21,641 nucleotides of DNA from an uncultured Collinsella sp. (GTDB taxonomy: Bacteria > Actinomycetota > Coriobacteriia > Coriobacteriales > Coriobacteriaceae), in the NCBI GenBank assembly GCA_902492825.1, contig CABUMZ010000014.1:1-21641 (forward strand), read 5' to 3'. The notes under the pieces are model-generated. The model had not been told where the DNA came from, made no database searches, and was given only the letters and a program-made list of their open reading frames with translations. Positions 14,127 to 21,641 of this stretch are shown here, piece after piece. Each line of letters opens with the position of its first letter. Position 1 is the stretch's first letter. A program made the position numbers and the translations under genes.

Positions 14127-14531
14127 ATGGCTACTGCTAAGAAGAACGTTCGCGCTGCCCGTCTGAAGCGCGCGGACCGTAAGAACATTTCCGTGGGCCA
14201 GGCTCACATTCGTTCTACGTTCAACAACACTATCGTTTCGATCACCGATCCCCAGGGCAACGTCATTTCCTGGAAGTCGGCTGGCCAGGTGGGCTTCAAG
14301 GGCTCCCGTAAGTCCACGCCGTTCGCTGCCCAGATGGCTGCCGAGGCTGCTGCCAAGCAGGCCATGGAGCACGGTATGAAGAAGGTTTCCGTCTTCGTCA
14401 AGGGCCCCGGCTCCGGTCGTGAGACCGCCATCCGCTCCCTCCAGGCTGCTGGCCTCGAGGTCTCGAGCATCCAGGACAAGACCCCCATTCCGCACAACGG
14501 CTGCCGCCCCAAGAAGCGTCGCCGCGTGTAA
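14127..14531 (+). CDS. rpsK: Ribosomal protein uS11
   Basis: The 134-residue protein is S11, a 30S platform protein near the mRNA exit. Characteristic parts are [22 protein letters not shown] (near 24-45), [23 protein letters not shown], the [24 protein letters not shown] signature and the C-terminal [19 protein letters not shown] lies upstream of the ATG at 14127, just after the rpsM stop. It is 19 bases from rpsD, within the standard alpha-operon order. Confidence 0.98.
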   Translation: MATAKKNVRAARLKRADRKNISVGQAHIRSTFNNTIVSITDPQGNVISWKSAGQVGFKGSRKSTPFAAQMAAEAAAKQAMEHGMKKVSVFVKGPGSGRETAIRSLQAAGLEVSSIQDKTPIPHNGCRPKKRRRV

Positions 14532-14550
14532 CTGAAAGGATCGTATCAAT

Positions 14551-15147
14551 ATGGCAATCGACAGGACTCCTGTTCTTAAGCGCTGCCGTCAGCTCGGGAT
14601 CGATCCCGCTGAGCTCGGTTACAGCAGCAAGAAGGAATCTATCCGTCAGCCCAAGCGCCGTCGCAAGGAATCTGAGTACGGCATGCAGCTGCGCGAGAAG
14701 CAGAAGGTCAAGTTCATCTATGGCGTTCTGGAGAAGCAGTTCCACGGCTACTTCAACAAGGCCCGTAAGATGAACGGCGTCACCGGTGAGAACCTCATGA
14801 TCATTCTTGAGTCTCGCCTCGACAACGTCGTCTTCCGTCTTGGCTTCGCCCGCACCCGCAAAGAGGCTCGTCAGTCCGTCCGTCACGGTCACTTCACCGT
14901 GAACGGCAAGCGCGTGGACATCCCGTCCTACCGCGTCAAGGCCGGCGACGTCGTCGCTGTCGGCGAGAAGTTCCGTGACCTCCTCCCCATCAAGGAGGCT
15001 CTGATTTCCTCCGAGCGCTTTGAGGTCCCTGGCTGGCTCGAGGTCGATATCGAGAAGCTGTCTGGTAACGTGCTCGCTCTGCCGACGCGTGAGCAGATCA
15101 GCGGTGATATCAACGAGCAGCTCATCGTCGAGCTCTACTCTAAGTAG
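14551..15147 (+). CDS. rpsD: Ribosomal protein uS4
   Basis: The 198-residue protein is S4, which starts 30S assembly by binding the 5' domain of 16S rRNA. It lacks the N-terminal zinc-cysteine cluster, having only one cysteine near its start (KRCRQLGI), so it is a zinc-free form. The S4 RNA-binding domain spans about residues 92-155, with RLDNVVFRLGFARTRKEARQ and HGHFTVNGKRVDIPSYRVKAGD. S4 represses the alpha operon in several bacteria; the hairpins before rpmJ could be involved. The AAGGATCG site before the ATG is modest. Confidence 0.98.
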   Translation: MAIDRTPVLKRCRQLGIDPAELGYSSKKESIRQPKRRRKESEYGMQLREKQKVKFIYGVLEKQFHGYFNKARKMNGVTGENLMIILESRLDNVVFRLGFARTRKEARQSVRHGHFTVNGKRVDIPSYRVKAGDVVAVGEKFRDLLPIKEALISSERFEVPGWLEVDIEKLSGNVLALPTREQISGDINEQLIVELYSK

Positions 15148-15179
15148 TCCATCCGGGCTGCTGAGGCTGGAGGTAATAC

Positions 15180-16121
15180 ATGTCAGAATTCATTAGGCCT
15201 CAGGTTCAGGTCGAAGAGATCAACGAGACGTCTGCTCGTGTCTCCGTCGAGCCGCTCGAGCGTGGCTACGGCGATACGCTGGGTAACTCCCTTCGTCGCG
15301 TTCTTCTGTCCTCGCTCGAGGGTGCCGCCGTCGAGGCTATTCAGATCGATGGTGCGCAGCACGAGTTCATGACCATCCCTAACATGGTCGAGGATGTCAC
15401 CGACATCGTCCTGAATGTCAAGGGTCTTGTCTTCAGGGCTCTCGGCACGACCGACGAGGCGACCGCCACCATTTCGGTTGACGGCCCCTGCGAGGTCACC
15501 GGTGCGGACTTCTTTATTCCGTCCGAGTTTGAGCTGGTCAACCCCGAGCAGCACATCGCTACGCTCACCGAGGGTGGCCATCTCACCATGAGCATGCGCA
15601 TCGGCTATGGCCGCGGCTATGTTTCTGGCGAGGCCAACAAGCGCGACAACGATCCCATCGGTGTGATCCACGTCGACTCGCTGTACTCGCCGGTTTCCCG
15701 TTGCGCCAAGCTCGTTGAGGCTTGCCGTGTCGGTCAGCACACCGACTACGACCGCCTTGTCCTCGAGATCGAGACCAACGGCTCCATCGCCCCGCGCGAC
15801 GCCGTGGTCCAGGCTGCCAATATCATCAACCAGCATATGGCCGCCTTTATGAACCTTGCCGAGACCCCCGAGGTCGAGGAGGAGGCTTCGATCTTCGCTC
15901 CCGAGGTCACCAACGACAACGCTGAGCTGGACAAGCAGATCGAGGATCTGGACCTTTCCGTCCGTTCCTACAACTGCCTTAAGCGCGCCAGCATTCACTC
16001 GGTCCGTCAGCTCGTTGAGTTCTCGGAGAACGATCTGCTCAACATCCGTAACTTCGGTGTTAAGTCGATCGAGGAAGTGAAGGACAAGCTTGAGTCCATG
16101 GGCCTGAGCCTGAAGGCTTAA
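15180..16121 (+). CDS. rpoA: RNA polymerase subunit alpha
   Basis: The 313-residue protein has the usual length for RpoA. The N-terminal assembly domain (about 1-228) shows VEPLERGYGDTLGNSLRRVLLSSLEGAAVEAIQIDG, the region that dimerises and binds beta and beta'. A flexible acidic linker (PEVEEEASIFAPEVTNDNAELD) leads to the C-terminal domain, LDLSVRSYNCLKRASIHSVRQL to DKLESMGLSLKA. This domain binds UP elements and activators. A GGAGG site precedes the ATG at 15180. The gene lies 32 bases after rpsD and 30 before rplQ. Confidence 0.98.
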   Translation: MSEFIRPQVQVEEINETSARVSVEPLERGYGDTLGNSLRRVLLSSLEGAAVEAIQIDGAQHEFMTIPNMVEDVTDIVLNVKGLVFRALGTTDEATATISVDGPCEVTGADFFIPSEFELVNPEQHIATLTEGGHLTMSMRIGYGRGYVSGEANKRDNDPIGVIHVDSLYSPVSRCAKLVEACRVGQHTDYDRLVLEIETNGSIAPRDAVVQAANIINQHMAAFMNLAETPEVEEEASIFAPEVTNDNAELDKQIEDLDLSVRSYNCLKRASIHSVRQLVEFSENDLLNIRNFGVKSIEEVKDKLESMGLSLKA

Positions 16122-16151
16122 TGCTTCGCATATTTGAGGAGAAACTAGACC

Positions 16152-16619
16152 ATGCGTCACAACGTTAAGAAGGGCCTGAAGCTCGGCACCGATGCGAGCC
16201 ACACCAAGGCCATGAAGAAGAGCCTTGCTAAGGCTCTCTTCGAGAACGACCGCATCAAGACCACCGAGACCCGCGCTAAGGCGCTGCGTTCGGTCGTCGA
16301 TCCGATCATCACCTGGGCCAAGAAGGGCGACCTGCACTCTCGTCGTCTGGCTATCGCCAAGCTCGGCGATAAGCAGCTCGTTGCCGAGATCTTCGACAAG
16401 GCTGCTCAGGGCATGTGGCAGGACCGCAACGGCGGTTACACCCGCATCATGAAGCTCGGTAACCGCAAGGGCGACAACGCTCCCATCGTTATCATGGAGC
16501 TCGTCACCGAGCCTTGCACGCCTAAGGCCAAGAAGGCTGCTCCGGCCCCCAAGAAGGCCGCTGCTCCCAAGAAGGTCGAGGCTGCCGAGGAGGCTCCTGC
16601 TGAGGAGACCGCTGAGTAG
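16152..16619 (+). CDS. rplQ: Ribosomal protein bL17 with an Ala/Lys/Glu-rich tail
   Basis: The 155-residue protein contains a standard L17 core of about 117 residues (MRHNVKKGLKLGTDASHTKAMKKSLAKALFENDRIKTTETRAKAL-type start, GGYTRIMKLGNRKGDNAPIVIMEL near the end). It continues with a ~35-residue tail built from KKAAPAPKKAAAPKK followed by an acidic VEAAEEAPAEETAE end. Such tails are common in actinobacterial L17 and are probably disordered. A GAGGAG site precedes the ATG. This is the last gene of the alpha operon; a strong terminator follows 27 bases after the stop. Confidence 0.97.
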   Translation: MRHNVKKGLKLGTDASHTKAMKKSLAKALFENDRIKTTETRAKALRSVVDPIITWAKKGDLHSRRLAIAKLGDKQLVAEIFDKAAQGMWQDRNGGYTRIMKLGNRKGDNAPIVIMELVTEPCTPKAKKAAPAPKKAAAPKKVEAAEEAPAEETAE

Positions 16620-16645
16620 ACAATCTGTCTGCATAGGCTATATTC

Positions 16646-16677
16646 GAGGGGTACGTTCGCGTACCCCTCTTTTTTTG
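16646..16677 (+). terminator. Rho-independent terminator after rplQ
   Basis: GAGGGGTACG (16646-16655) and CGTACCCCTC (16660-16669) make a perfect 10-bp stem with a TTCG loop, followed directly by seven T residues. It closes the ribosomal block and is the best terminator in the window. Confidence 0.95.
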
Positions 16678-16711
16678 TCGAAATGTCATTGCCTGTTTGT
16701 TGGGAGCGCCC

Positions 16712-17536
16712 ATGACCGCGCCGTCTGATTTCAATTCGATTCCAGAGCTCGATGCCACGCTCGTTTTCCGCGTGGCCTACGATGGCTCGTCCTATAGCGG
16801 CTTTGCGGAGCAGCCGGGCCAGACGACGGTTGCGGGCGAGCTGCGCCGCGCTATCGAGACGCTGCTGCGCCGCCCGATAGATCTGACGTGTGCGGGGCGT
16901 ACCGATGCCGGCGTGCATGCGGTGGCTCAGTATATTAGCGTGCCCGTAACGGACGCTGAGCTCGCGTGTACGCGCCGTAGGTGGCTGCGGGCTATGGACG
17001 CGCTGCTGCCCAAAGATATCGCCATTAACGAGGTCTACAAGGCCCGCAAAGGCTTTTCTGCGCGCTTTGATGCCCGTTCCCGTACGTATACGTACCGTAT
17101 TGCCGACCGCGACACGCGTCCTGTGCTCTCACGGGGTGCCGTGTGGTGGCATCGCTATCCCTTGGACGTCGCGGCCATGTCTGCGGCCTGTCCCGCACTT
17201 TTGGGCGAGCAGGACTTTAAGAGCTTTTGCAAGGTCGCCTCTGCCGTGGGCAAGCCTACGCACCGCTGCGTGATGCGTGCCGAGTTTGGCCATGAGGTTG
17301 CGTTTGGCGAGGATATCCTGACGTTTACCATCGAGGGCAATGCATTTTTACATTCGATGGTGCGTACCATTGTGGGCACCCTTGTCGAGATTGGCATGCA
17401 TCGCCGCGATCCCGAGTGGATGCGCGAAGTCATTGATGCCTGCGACCGAACCGCCGCGGGCCCCACGGCGCCCGCCTGCGGCCTTACGTTTATGGGCGTG
17501 GATTACGATCCCGCCGAGCTCGTCGTGCTCGACTAG
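16712..17536 (+). CDS. truA: tRNA pseudouridine synthase A
   Basis: The 274-residue enzyme converts uridines 38-40 of the tRNA anticodon stem-loop to pseudouridine. The catalytic aspartate lies in CAGRTDAGVHAVAQ near residues 62-75. Other family blocks are FRVAYDGSSYSGFAEQPG near the start, FSARFDARSRTYTYRI in the middle, and GNAFLHSMVRTIVGTLVEIG near the C-terminus. I choose the ATG at 16712, with GGGAG five bases upstream, over two in-frame TTG codons at 16697 and 16700. truA following rplQ is a common order in Gram-positive bacteria; here the terminator separates their transcription. Confidence 0.96.
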   Translation: MTAPSDFNSIPELDATLVFRVAYDGSSYSGFAEQPGQTTVAGELRRAIETLLRRPIDLTCAGRTDAGVHAVAQYISVPVTDAELACTRRRWLRAMDALLPKDIAINEVYKARKGFSARFDARSRTYTYRIADRDTRPVLSRGAVWWHRYPLDVAAMSAACPALLGEQDFKSFCKVASAVGKPTHRCVMRAEFGHEVAFGEDILTFTIEGNAFLHSMVRTIVGTLVEIGMHRRDPEWMREVIDACDRTAAGPTAPACGLTFMGVDYDPAELVVLD

Positions 17537-17696
17537 GGGGAGGGCTCGTTGCGTCCTTATCGGCGTATGCCATGTGTGAGCTACGCGTGTGCAACATCTG
17601 TTCTTGGCGTGCAGCACAGCCGACGTCCCGTTGCTTTTATTGCTGGGGTGTACCATGAACGACGGTTGATTAACAGCTGTCGAGAGGACGGAAAAC

Positions 17697-18737
17697 TTGG
17701 TTCGACGTGGTTCGCATCCGCGACTTTCGGTGATCCTTATTGTTGAGGGTTCGCCCAGCTATGCGATGCGTGCGCTCGAGAGTGTCCAGAACCAAGACCT
17801 CTATGACCTGCAAATTGTCGTGGTTTGTCGCGACGTTGCGCCGGGCGTGCGCCATTCGCTTCAAGTTGCTGCCGACAGGGACATCCATATTGATTTGATT
17901 GACGTCGAGGACGCGAAGCGCGGTGCTTGTCTTCGTGCCGGTTTTGCTGCCTCGCGTGGCTCTCAAATCATCGCTATGAACGCCGATGAGTGGTTTGCTC
18001 CGCAGGCCCTTTCCAAGATGGTCGATATCGCGTGCGATACTGCGGCAGACATTGTGCTCCCCTCGGTGTCGCTCGATCGCTACGATGCGCATCGCGAGCG
18101 TCATTCGCGCGTCTTGGATGCTGCCTCTATTGCCATAGAAGACGAGTCTTCTATGGTGACTGGGCTGCCCCAGTTGATTTTGGGCGGCCTAGTCGCTCAG
18201 ACCTCTGGCGTGATGTATAGCCGTCCGCTGTTTGAGGCATGCCTGTCGCGCGGCAAGGCGTACCGTACGGTTGAGTTTATGGCTTATGCGCTCTCGCAGG
18301 CACGATTCGTGTCCGGCTGCGGCGACGCTTGTTTCCACGCGGTGGCACCTAAGCTTACAGATGCCTTTGATCCCACCATGTATGCCAGGATATCCGATGA
18401 CACTCGAGCGCTCGACGAGCTTGCGGACTCACTCTCGGAAGCAGATAGCGGTGGTCGGCTCAAGCTGGCAAGCCAAAAGTTCTACTTTGCCGGACTGGTC
18501 GCCTGCATCGAGAATTTGTGTCTGAGTCCGCATGGGGTGTCGTCAATCGAGCGCTCCGCCCGCATGCGTGATATGCTCGAGGCGCCTCGAACCCGTCAGA
18601 TGGTCGCCGCGCTCAAGGATAACCATCGGGGGCTCGGTCTGTTGTTTGGGCCGATCGCCAGCGCCAAGCCCGCGCGCTGCGTGATGTGTACGCATCTGGC
18701 AGCTTTTCTTAACCGGACGGGCGCAAAAACCGCCTAA
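17697..18737 (+). CDS. Glycosyltransferase family 2-like (GT-A fold) protein
   Basis: The 346-residue protein has an N-terminal region like GT2 enzymes: PRLSVILIVEGSPSYAMRALESVQNQDLYDLQIVVVCRD (residues 8-45), then KRGACLRAGFAASRGSQIIAMNADEWFAPQALSKMV (74-107). NADEW at 95-99 occupies the place of the usual metal-binding DxD, so sugar-nucleotide binding may be weakened or altered. The remaining ~220 residues are not recognised. No signal peptide or membrane helix is evident. The TTG start at 17697 has GAGAGGA eight bases upstream. It lies alone between truA and argR, so the acceptor is unknown. It could also be a non-catalytic GT-A-fold protein. Confidence 0.6.
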   Translation: MVRRGSHPRLSVILIVEGSPSYAMRALESVQNQDLYDLQIVVVCRDVAPGVRHSLQVAADRDIHIDLIDVEDAKRGACLRAGFAASRGSQIIAMNADEWFAPQALSKMVDIACDTAADIVLPSVSLDRYDAHRERHSRVLDAASIAIEDESSMVTGLPQLILGGLVAQTSGVMYSRPLFEACLSRGKAYRTVEFMAYALSQARFVSGCGDACFHAVAPKLTDAFDPTMYARISDDTRALDELADSLSEADSGGRLKLASQKFYFAGLVACIENLCLSPHGVSSIERSARMRDMLEAPRTRQMVAALKDNHRGLGLLFGPIASAKPARCVMCTHLAAFLNRTGAKTA

Positions 18738-18748
18738 ACGGCTCATCT

Positions 18749-18839
18749 CGAAACAAATTTGCATAGAATTGTTTCGAAATGCGTTCTTATACACAAAAGC
18801 CTTCAAATAGCGTTAAACTATTCAATCACTAATTGATTG
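18749..18839 (+). promoter_or_regulatory. argR upstream region with two inverted repeats
   Basis: Two palindromes flank a weak -10-like TAAACT (18814-18819). The upstream one is CGAAACAA (18749-18756) with TTGTTTCG (18769-18776) across 12 bases. The downstream one is CAATCA (18823-18828) with TGATTG (18834-18839) across five bases. The region is AT-rich compared with its surroundings. Arginine repressors usually autoregulate, but neither repeat clearly matches the known ARG box, so operator function is inferred from position only. Confidence 0.4.
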
Positions 18840-18869
18840 TCTCCGCCATCTTTTGGAGAGAGGGTTTGT

Positions 18870-19307
18870 ATGGCTAAAAAACGCAATGGGCGCCAGGATG
18901 CCATTAGAGATATTGTGCGCAATAAGGACGTCCGCACGCAGCGCGTGCTGGTCGATGAGCTCCGTGCTATGGGCTTTGATTGCACGCAGGCGACTGTCTC
19001 TCGCGATATTGCCGATATGGGGCTGCGTAAGCTCCCTGAGGGCATCTATGTTCTGGCAGAGGACCTGCACCTGCAGCGTATGGTTTCCGAGCTCGTTACG
19101 GGCGTTCTGCGCACCGATAATCTGGTTATGATCAAGGCTCAGCCTGGCACGGCTTCCGGCATCGCCGCCGCCGTTGATGCGGCAGAGTTGCCCGATGTGC
19201 TTGGCTCGCTTGCCGGCAACGATACGATTTTGGTTATTGCCCAGACGGCCGAGGACGGCGAGCGTCTCGAGGCGCTGATCAATAAGCTGAGCAATTCTCG
19301 CAAGTAG
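18870..19307 (+). CDS. argR: Arginine repressor ArgR/AhrC
   Basis: The 145-residue protein is a normal-length ArgR, a hexameric arginine-sensing regulator of arginine synthesis and breakdown. The N-terminal winged helix-turn-helix has DELRAMGFDCTQATVSRDIADMGLRKLP (29-56), with the recognition-helix motif TVSRD. The C-terminal oligomerisation and arginine-binding domain has the GTASGIAAAVDAA block (93-105) and AGNDTILVIA (115-124). The ATG at 18870 follows GGAGAGAGG by six bases; an upstream in-frame start at 18837 lacks such a site. No arginine genes are adjacent in the window. Its target could include carbamoyl-phosphate genes, but nothing here shows this. Confidence 0.95.
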   Translation: MAKKRNGRQDAIRDIVRNKDVRTQRVLVDELRAMGFDCTQATVSRDIADMGLRKLPEGIYVLAEDLHLQRMVSELVTGVLRTDNLVMIKAQPGTASGIAAAVDAAELPDVLGSLAGNDTILVIAQTAEDGERLEALINKLSNSRK

Positions 19308-19356
19308 GCGTGCGGGTCGTGCGCTCGGCACTGTGCGCGCTGACATCGTGGCTTGT

Positions 19357-19388
19357 AAGGGGTATCGACGTTGGTCGGTACCCCCTTT
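19357..19388 (+). terminator. Hairpin after argR
   Basis: AAGGGGTATCGA (19357-19368) pairs with TCGGTACCCCCTT (19375-19387), with one bulged base and one G-U pair, across a six-base loop. Only TTTAT follows. It is a reasonable terminator for argR. Confidence 0.6.
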
Positions 19389-19431
19389 ATGTTTGCCGGT
19401 ATAAAGACCGCCCACCAGGTCGCTTCAAACT

Positions 19432-19474
19432 AAAAGGCCCCCGAGCAGTTCAATAGGCTGCTCGGGGGCCTTGT
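19432..19474 (-). terminator. Terminator of the penicillin-binding protein gene
   Basis: A perfect 15-bp stem (19434-19448 with 19458-19472, arm core GGCCCCCGAGCAG) has a nine-base loop. Read on the minus strand, it is followed by TTTTAGTTT, as expected for a rho-independent terminator 20 bases after the PBP stop. It may also stop leftover transcription from argR. Confidence 0.9.
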
Positions 19475-19494
19475 TGCATATGGCTGGATGATTT

Positions 19495-19731
19495 CTAGCC
19501 GACTGTATCGTCAGGCGTGGGCGAGGGGTCGGGAGTGGGCGTAGGCGTAGGCGTGCCGCCATCGCCGCCGGTCGAACCACCAGTGGAGCCGCCAGTCGAG
19601 CCACCGGTCGTACCGGTGTCGCCGGTGGTGTCGCCGCCCGTGGTCTCGGTGGTCGTGGTCGTCGTGGTAGTCGTTGTGGTAGTTTCCTCTTCGTCCTCGT
19701 TCTCGTCCTTGTCCTTGTCGTCGTTTTCCGT
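19495..19731 (-). repeat. Low-complexity coding repeat in the PBP C-terminal tail
   Basis: The last ~78 codons encode in turn an acidic/Lys stretch, about 12 threonines in a row, three STGG units and a PTPTPTPDPSPTP end. The DNA shows tandem GGT/GGC-type triplets and near-identical 12-base units for STGG. Such tracts change length readily by slippage and are likely flexible and surface-exposed. Confidence 0.85.
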
Positions 19732-21641
19732 CTTCTTGGCGTTGTTGGTGCCGTAGAACTTCCAGACGCTGTTGTTCTTGTAGGTGGGCGCCGTTCCGGT
19801 CGCAAACTCCTCGCGCTCGGTACCGGTCAGAACGGTGTTCATAAACCGCTTAAAGACAGGCAGGTTGGTGCTGTCGCCCAGCAGGTCCGTGCCGTATTTT
19901 TGGATGGGGATCTCGCCCGCGGAATAGCCGGTCCACAGGGCGCACGCCAGCTGCGGGGTATAGCCGCAGAACCACAGGTTGGTGGTGTTGTCGGTGGTGC
20001 CCGTTTTGCCGGCATAGGGCTGGTTGACGCTCAGGGCGCCAGCAGCGCCCGTACCGCCGCCCTGCATGACGCCGGACAGAACATCGGTGACCGCGGCGGC
20101 CTCGCCCTCGGTGAGCACCTGTGAGGGATTGTCGGTGTGCTGGTACAGCACCGAACCGGTACGAGAGTCAATCTCGGTGATGGCGATCGGCTGGCGATAG
20201 TAGCCGCCGTTGGCAAACGTCGCGTAGGCGGCAGCCATCTCGAGCGGCGAGATCGAGCCGGTGCCGAGCGTCATGACGGGAACGTCCTCGATGTTGTCCT
20301 TGGCGGGATCGATGCCGAGCTTTTTGACGAGCGAGATGATCTTGCTGTTGCCGACGGCTTCCGCCACCTGGATGTAGCCGGTGTTGGAGGAGTATGCTGT
20401 CGCCTGCTTAAGCGTGATGTTGCCATAGCTATGGTTGGCGTAGTTTTGGACCTCGGTCGTGGTGCCCTTGGCCTTGAGCGGCGAGTTGCAGTTGAGGGTG
20501 ACGTTGGGGTTCATGCCGTTTTGGATGGCAGTTGCCAGCGTAAAGGCCTTGAAGGTGGAGCCAACGGGGCGCTTCGCCGTAGCGTGGTTCACATGGTTCT
20601 CGTCGGCGTTGTAGTCGTAGCCGCCCACCATGCACTTGATGTAGCCGGTCTTGGGGTCGACGACGACCATGCCCATGTCCAGGCCGTCGAGCGAGAGCGT
20701 GTCGAGCTGCTCGCGGACGGCATTCTCTGCTACCTGCTGCATCGTGGGGTCGATGGTGGTCTTGACGGTCAGGCCGCCCTTAAAGAGCACGTCGGTCGAG
20801 AACTCCTGCTCCAGCAGCTGCTTAACATAGGCGACAAAGTAGGGCTGCGAGTATACGTCGACGCCGCTGCCCGAGATTTCGGTCACGTTGAGGGTGATGG
20901 GCTCGGCCTGTGCGGCATCGTGCTCCTCCTGCGTAATGTGGCCCAGGCGCAACATGTTGTCGAGGACCTTGTTGCGGCGAGACAGTGCCAGATCGGGATT
21001 GACCGTGGGGTCGTACTGCGAAGGCGAGTTGGGAAGGCCGATCAACAGTGCGGCTTCGCTCAGGGTGAGGTCGGCGGCGCTCTTGGACAGGTAGGTCTCG
21101 GCTGCGGCCTCGATGCCGTAGGCGCCGTGACCGTAATAGATGGTGTTGAGGTACATCATGAGGATCTCGTCTTTGGAGTACATGTCCTCCATCTTTACGG
21201 CGATGTAGGCCTCGCGCACCTTACGCTCGATGGTCGAGTCGAACTGCTCCTCCTGCAGGATGGTGTTGCGCACCAGCTGCTGGGTGATAGTCGAGGCGCC
21301 TTCGTGCCCGCCGCCAAGGGTTGCCACCGCAGCACGCGCGATACCCCACAGGTCGATACCGCCGTGCTCGTAGAAGCGCTCGTCCTCGACGTCAACGGTG
21401 CCCTGCAGCACGTAGGGGGAGACCTCGTCCTTGGTGATGGACTTGCGGTTTTGCGTGTAGAAGCTCGCGATCTTGTTGCCGTTGCAGTCGACGATCTCGG
21501 TGGGCTCGCTCACCAGATACGCGTTGGCGTCGGTGTAGTCGGGCAGATCGGACAGCCAGCGGTTGACGTTGCCGACCATGCCGATGCCAAATGCCACGCC
21601 CGCAATCAGCAAAAAGCCCAAAAACGAGAGCAGGATTATGG
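19495..21641 (-). CDS. Class A penicillin-binding protein (5' end outside window)
   Basis: This bifunctional peptidoglycan transglycosylase/transpeptidase is cut by the window edge: codons I-I-L-L-S-F lie upstream of the TTG at 21621 and continue a membrane helix. Counting from 21621, the GT51 motifs are VEDERFYEHGG (78-88, catalytic Glu 79) and GASTITQQLVRN (108-119). The transpeptidase has the active serine in RPVGSTFKAF (S355, K358), SSN at 411-413 and KTGTT at 539-543. The order and length fit PBP1A/PonA types. After about residue 630 comes a non-catalytic tail: Asp/Glu/Lys-rich, then a run of about 12 Thr, TGG/STGG repeats and a Pro-Thr end. It converges on argR across two hairpins. Confidence 0.95.
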   Translation of the reverse strand, partial: IILLSFLGFLLIAGVAFGIGMVGNVNRWLSDLPDYTDANAYLVSEPTEIVDCNGNKIASFYTQNRKSITKDEVSPYVLQGTVDVEDERFYEHGGIDLWGIARAAVATLGGGHEGASTITQQLVRNTILQEEQFDSTIERKVREAYIAVKMEDMYSKDEILMMYLNTIYYGHGAYGIEAAAETYLSKSAADLTLSEAALLIGLPNSPSQYDPTVNPDLALSRRNKVLDNMLRLGHITQEEHDAAQAEPITLNVTEISGSGVDVYSQPYFVAYVKQLLEQEFSTDVLFKGGLTVKTTIDPTMQQVAENAVREQLDTLSLDGLDMGMVVVDPKTGYIKCMVGGYDYNADENHVNHATAKRPVGSTFKAFTLATAIQNGMNPNVTLNCNSPLKAKGTTTEVQNYANHSYGNITLKQATAYSSNTGYIQVAEAVGNSKIISLVKKLGIDPAKDNIEDVPVMTLGTGSISPLEMAAAYATFANGGYYRQPIAITEIDSRTGSVLYQHTDNPSQVLTEGEAAAVTDVLSGVMQGGGTGAAGALSVNQPYAGKTGTTDNTTNLWFCGYTPQLACALWTGYSAGEIPIQKYGTDLLGDSTNLPVFKRFMNTVLTGTEREEFATGTAPTYKNNSVWKFYGTNNAKKTENDDKDKDENEDEEETTTTTTTTTTTTETTGGDTTGDTGTTGGSTGGSTGGSTGGDGGTPTPTPTPDPSPTPDDTVG

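Noticed and set aside
15183..16634. A 483-codon open frame on the minus strand opposite rpoA and rplQ
   Set aside because: It is fully antisense to two highly conserved genes; long minus-strand frames are expected from GC-rich codon bias, and the translated sequence is Leu/Gly/Val/Asp-rich with no known domain.
17631..17656. TTGCTT...TACCAT as a promoter for the glycosyltransferase-like gene
   Set aside because: Spacing is only 14 bases and the -10 is poor; too weak to report as a feature.
19500..19700. Triplet-like tandem repeats as a CRISPR or minisatellite array
   Set aside because: They are in frame within the PBP gene and encode Thr, Ser-Thr-Gly-Gly and Pro-Thr repeats; there are no spacers.

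Overview
The window looks like chromosomal DNA from a Coriobacteriia (Actinomycetota) gut anaerobe, most likely Collinsella or a close relative. This rests on high GC with strong C/G-ending codon bias, the protein sequences of the spc/alpha ribosomal genes, a zinc-type S14, and a selenium/molybdenum hydroxylase accessory cluster of the kind found in gut purine degraders. The genus call is an inference from sequence character; no database was searched.

Positions 1-6485 hold a catabolic and cofactor-maturation block. It contains the C-terminal part of a YgeW-type knotted carbamoyltransferase, carbamate kinase (arcC/yqeA), a MocA-like nucleotidyltransferase, a HyuA/dihydropyrimidinase-type cyclic amidohydrolase, yqeC (minus strand), yqeB and an XdhC-family protein. 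E. coli carries the same gene families together (ygeW-ygeX-ygeY-hyuA-yqeA-yqeB-yqeC-mocA and onward), so I read this as part of a purine/ureide degradation locus. Carbamoyl groups released from the ring would feed carbamate kinase for ATP, while MocA, YqeB, YqeC and XdhC would mature a selenium-dependent molybdenum hydroxylase encoded outside the window.

Positions 6486-16677 hold the ribosomal block: rplE-rpsZ-rpsH-rplF-rplR-rpsE-rpmD-rplO-secY-adk-map, then infA-rpmJ-rpsM-rpsK-rpsD-rpoA-rplQ, closed by a strong terminator. The block starts abruptly at rplE. The usual upstream partners rplN and rplX are absent, and the catabolic block sits there instead. Several gene junctions carry good hairpins. 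A 129-bp inverted repeat overlaps the map stop codon, and SecY appears to lack about 10 residues of one membrane segment.

Positions 16712-21641 hold truA, a GT2-like glycosyltransferase-fold protein, the arginine repressor argR, and a convergent, 5'-truncated class A penicillin-binding protein with a low-complexity Asp/Glu, Thr, Gly-Ser-Thr and Pro-Thr tail.

A pair of related ~65-70 bp near-perfect palindromes (3717-3786 and 6504-6568) ends the convergent hydA/yqeC pair and follows xdhC. They are the clearest dispersed repeat in the window. I found no rRNA, tRNA, CRISPR array, transposase or phage gene. I did not find a convincingly new multi-gene defence or metabolic system. The items most worth following are the SecY deletion, the broken spc operon, the two classes of long palindrome, and the rearranged hydroxylase-maturation cluster.
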